DNA from: Candidatus Benthicola azotiphorus
GTDB lineage: Bacteria; Gemmatimonadota; Gemmatimonadetes; Palauibacterales; Palauibacteraceae
Assembly: GCA_947581745.1 (NCBI GenBank)
Contig: CANPVW010000232.1
Coordinates: forward strand, 1 to 22,268
Direction: 5' to 3'
DNA: 22,268 nucleotides
A program made the position numbers and the translations under genes. The notes below the pieces were generated by a model. It saw only the letters and a program-made list of their open reading frames with translations, made no database searches and was not told the origin of the DNA. Shown here one piece after another: positions 22,107 to 22,268 of the stretch; the stretch's first letter is position 1, and each line of letters opens with the position of its first letter.

Positions 22107-22268
22107 ATGAGATCATCGCGGACCCGACGTCGGCTGGACGAGCGCGGCGCCGCTCTCGTGCTCATCGCGGTCCTTCTCGCGACCCTGCTGATGGCAGCCG
22201 CGCTGGCCGTGGATGTCGGTCTGCTCACCACGGCTCGGACTGAGGCGCAGCGCGCGGCGGACACGGCC
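22107..22268 (+). CDS. TadG-like pilus-assembly protein, N-terminus only (cut by window edge)
   Basis: The first 54 codons of a gene running off the window. After a short basic head (MRSSRTRRRLDERG) comes a hydrophobic helix (AALVLIAVLLATLLMAAALAV), then DVGLLTTARTEAQRAADTA. This is the N-terminal signature of the putative Flp pilus-assembly TadG-like domain: a membrane anchor, an Asp-containing turn and an AxxxQxAADxA helix. Such proteins are anchored by one N-terminal segment and face the periplasm, in Tad/Flp pilus systems or in proteins of unknown role with a von Willebrand factor domain. The start has GGGGAGG six bases upstream. Which kind it is cannot be decided here. Confidence 0.75.
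   Translation, partial: MRSSRTRRRLDERGAALVLIAVLLATLLMAAALAVDVGLLTTARTEAQRAADTA

Overview
The window is 22.3 kb of GC-rich, densely coded bacterial chromosome. It has 19 protein-coding genes, two cut by the window edges, and I see no rRNA, tRNA, CRISPR array, transposase, integrase or phage gene. Gene content suggests a free-living, double-membraned heterotroph: several lipoprotein signals, a type IV pilus minor-pilin set, an ECF sigma/anti-sigma unit with DUF4097 proteins, a membrane TolB-like/TPR protein and a Lys-type phosphofructokinase. The combination resembles Gemmatimonadota or a related soil or marine phylum. That is an inference from gene content, because no phylogenetic marker is present.

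Layout. 1-1322 (-): the tRNA methylthiotransferase gene mtaB, 3' end outside the window. 1426-4550 (+): an envelope-stress-type unit of ECF sigma factor, anti-sigma-like membrane protein and two exported DUF4097 proteins, ended by a perfect hairpin shared with the convergent MarR regulator gene (4610-5176, -). 5219-7048 (-): membrane-anchored TolB-like/TPR protein. 7049-7526 is non-coding. 7527-10484: minor pilin genes, with a PilX-like gene (+) facing a FimT-PilV-PilW operon (-) across a perfect 34-base terminator palindrome.

10818-14264 (+): a haem-binding-type DUF3365 lipoprotein, a class V aminotransferase and a GT39 membrane glycosyltransferase. 14240-18329 (-): a compact four-gene operon (APC permease, dimethylargininase-like hydrolase, META-domain protein, exported M20 amidohydrolase) divergent from proline dehydrogenase (18544-19473, +). 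Together these suggest scavenging of N-acylated or methylated amino acids, with carbon and nitrogen entering through arginine and proline catabolism. 19563-20744 (+): a secreted RCC1-type beta-propeller lipoprotein with one Cx9C cysteine pair per blade. 20778-21884 (-): phosphofructokinase. 22107 to the end (+): start of a TadG-like pilus-assembly protein, divergent from pfkA across a symmetric promoter region.

Most genes are recognisable family members. The least explained parts are the DUF4097 sigma-factor unit with its strict nine-residue repeat, the disulfide-patterned RCC1 propeller and the permease/dimethylargininase/META/M20 operon. I saw no clearly new defence or mobile system.
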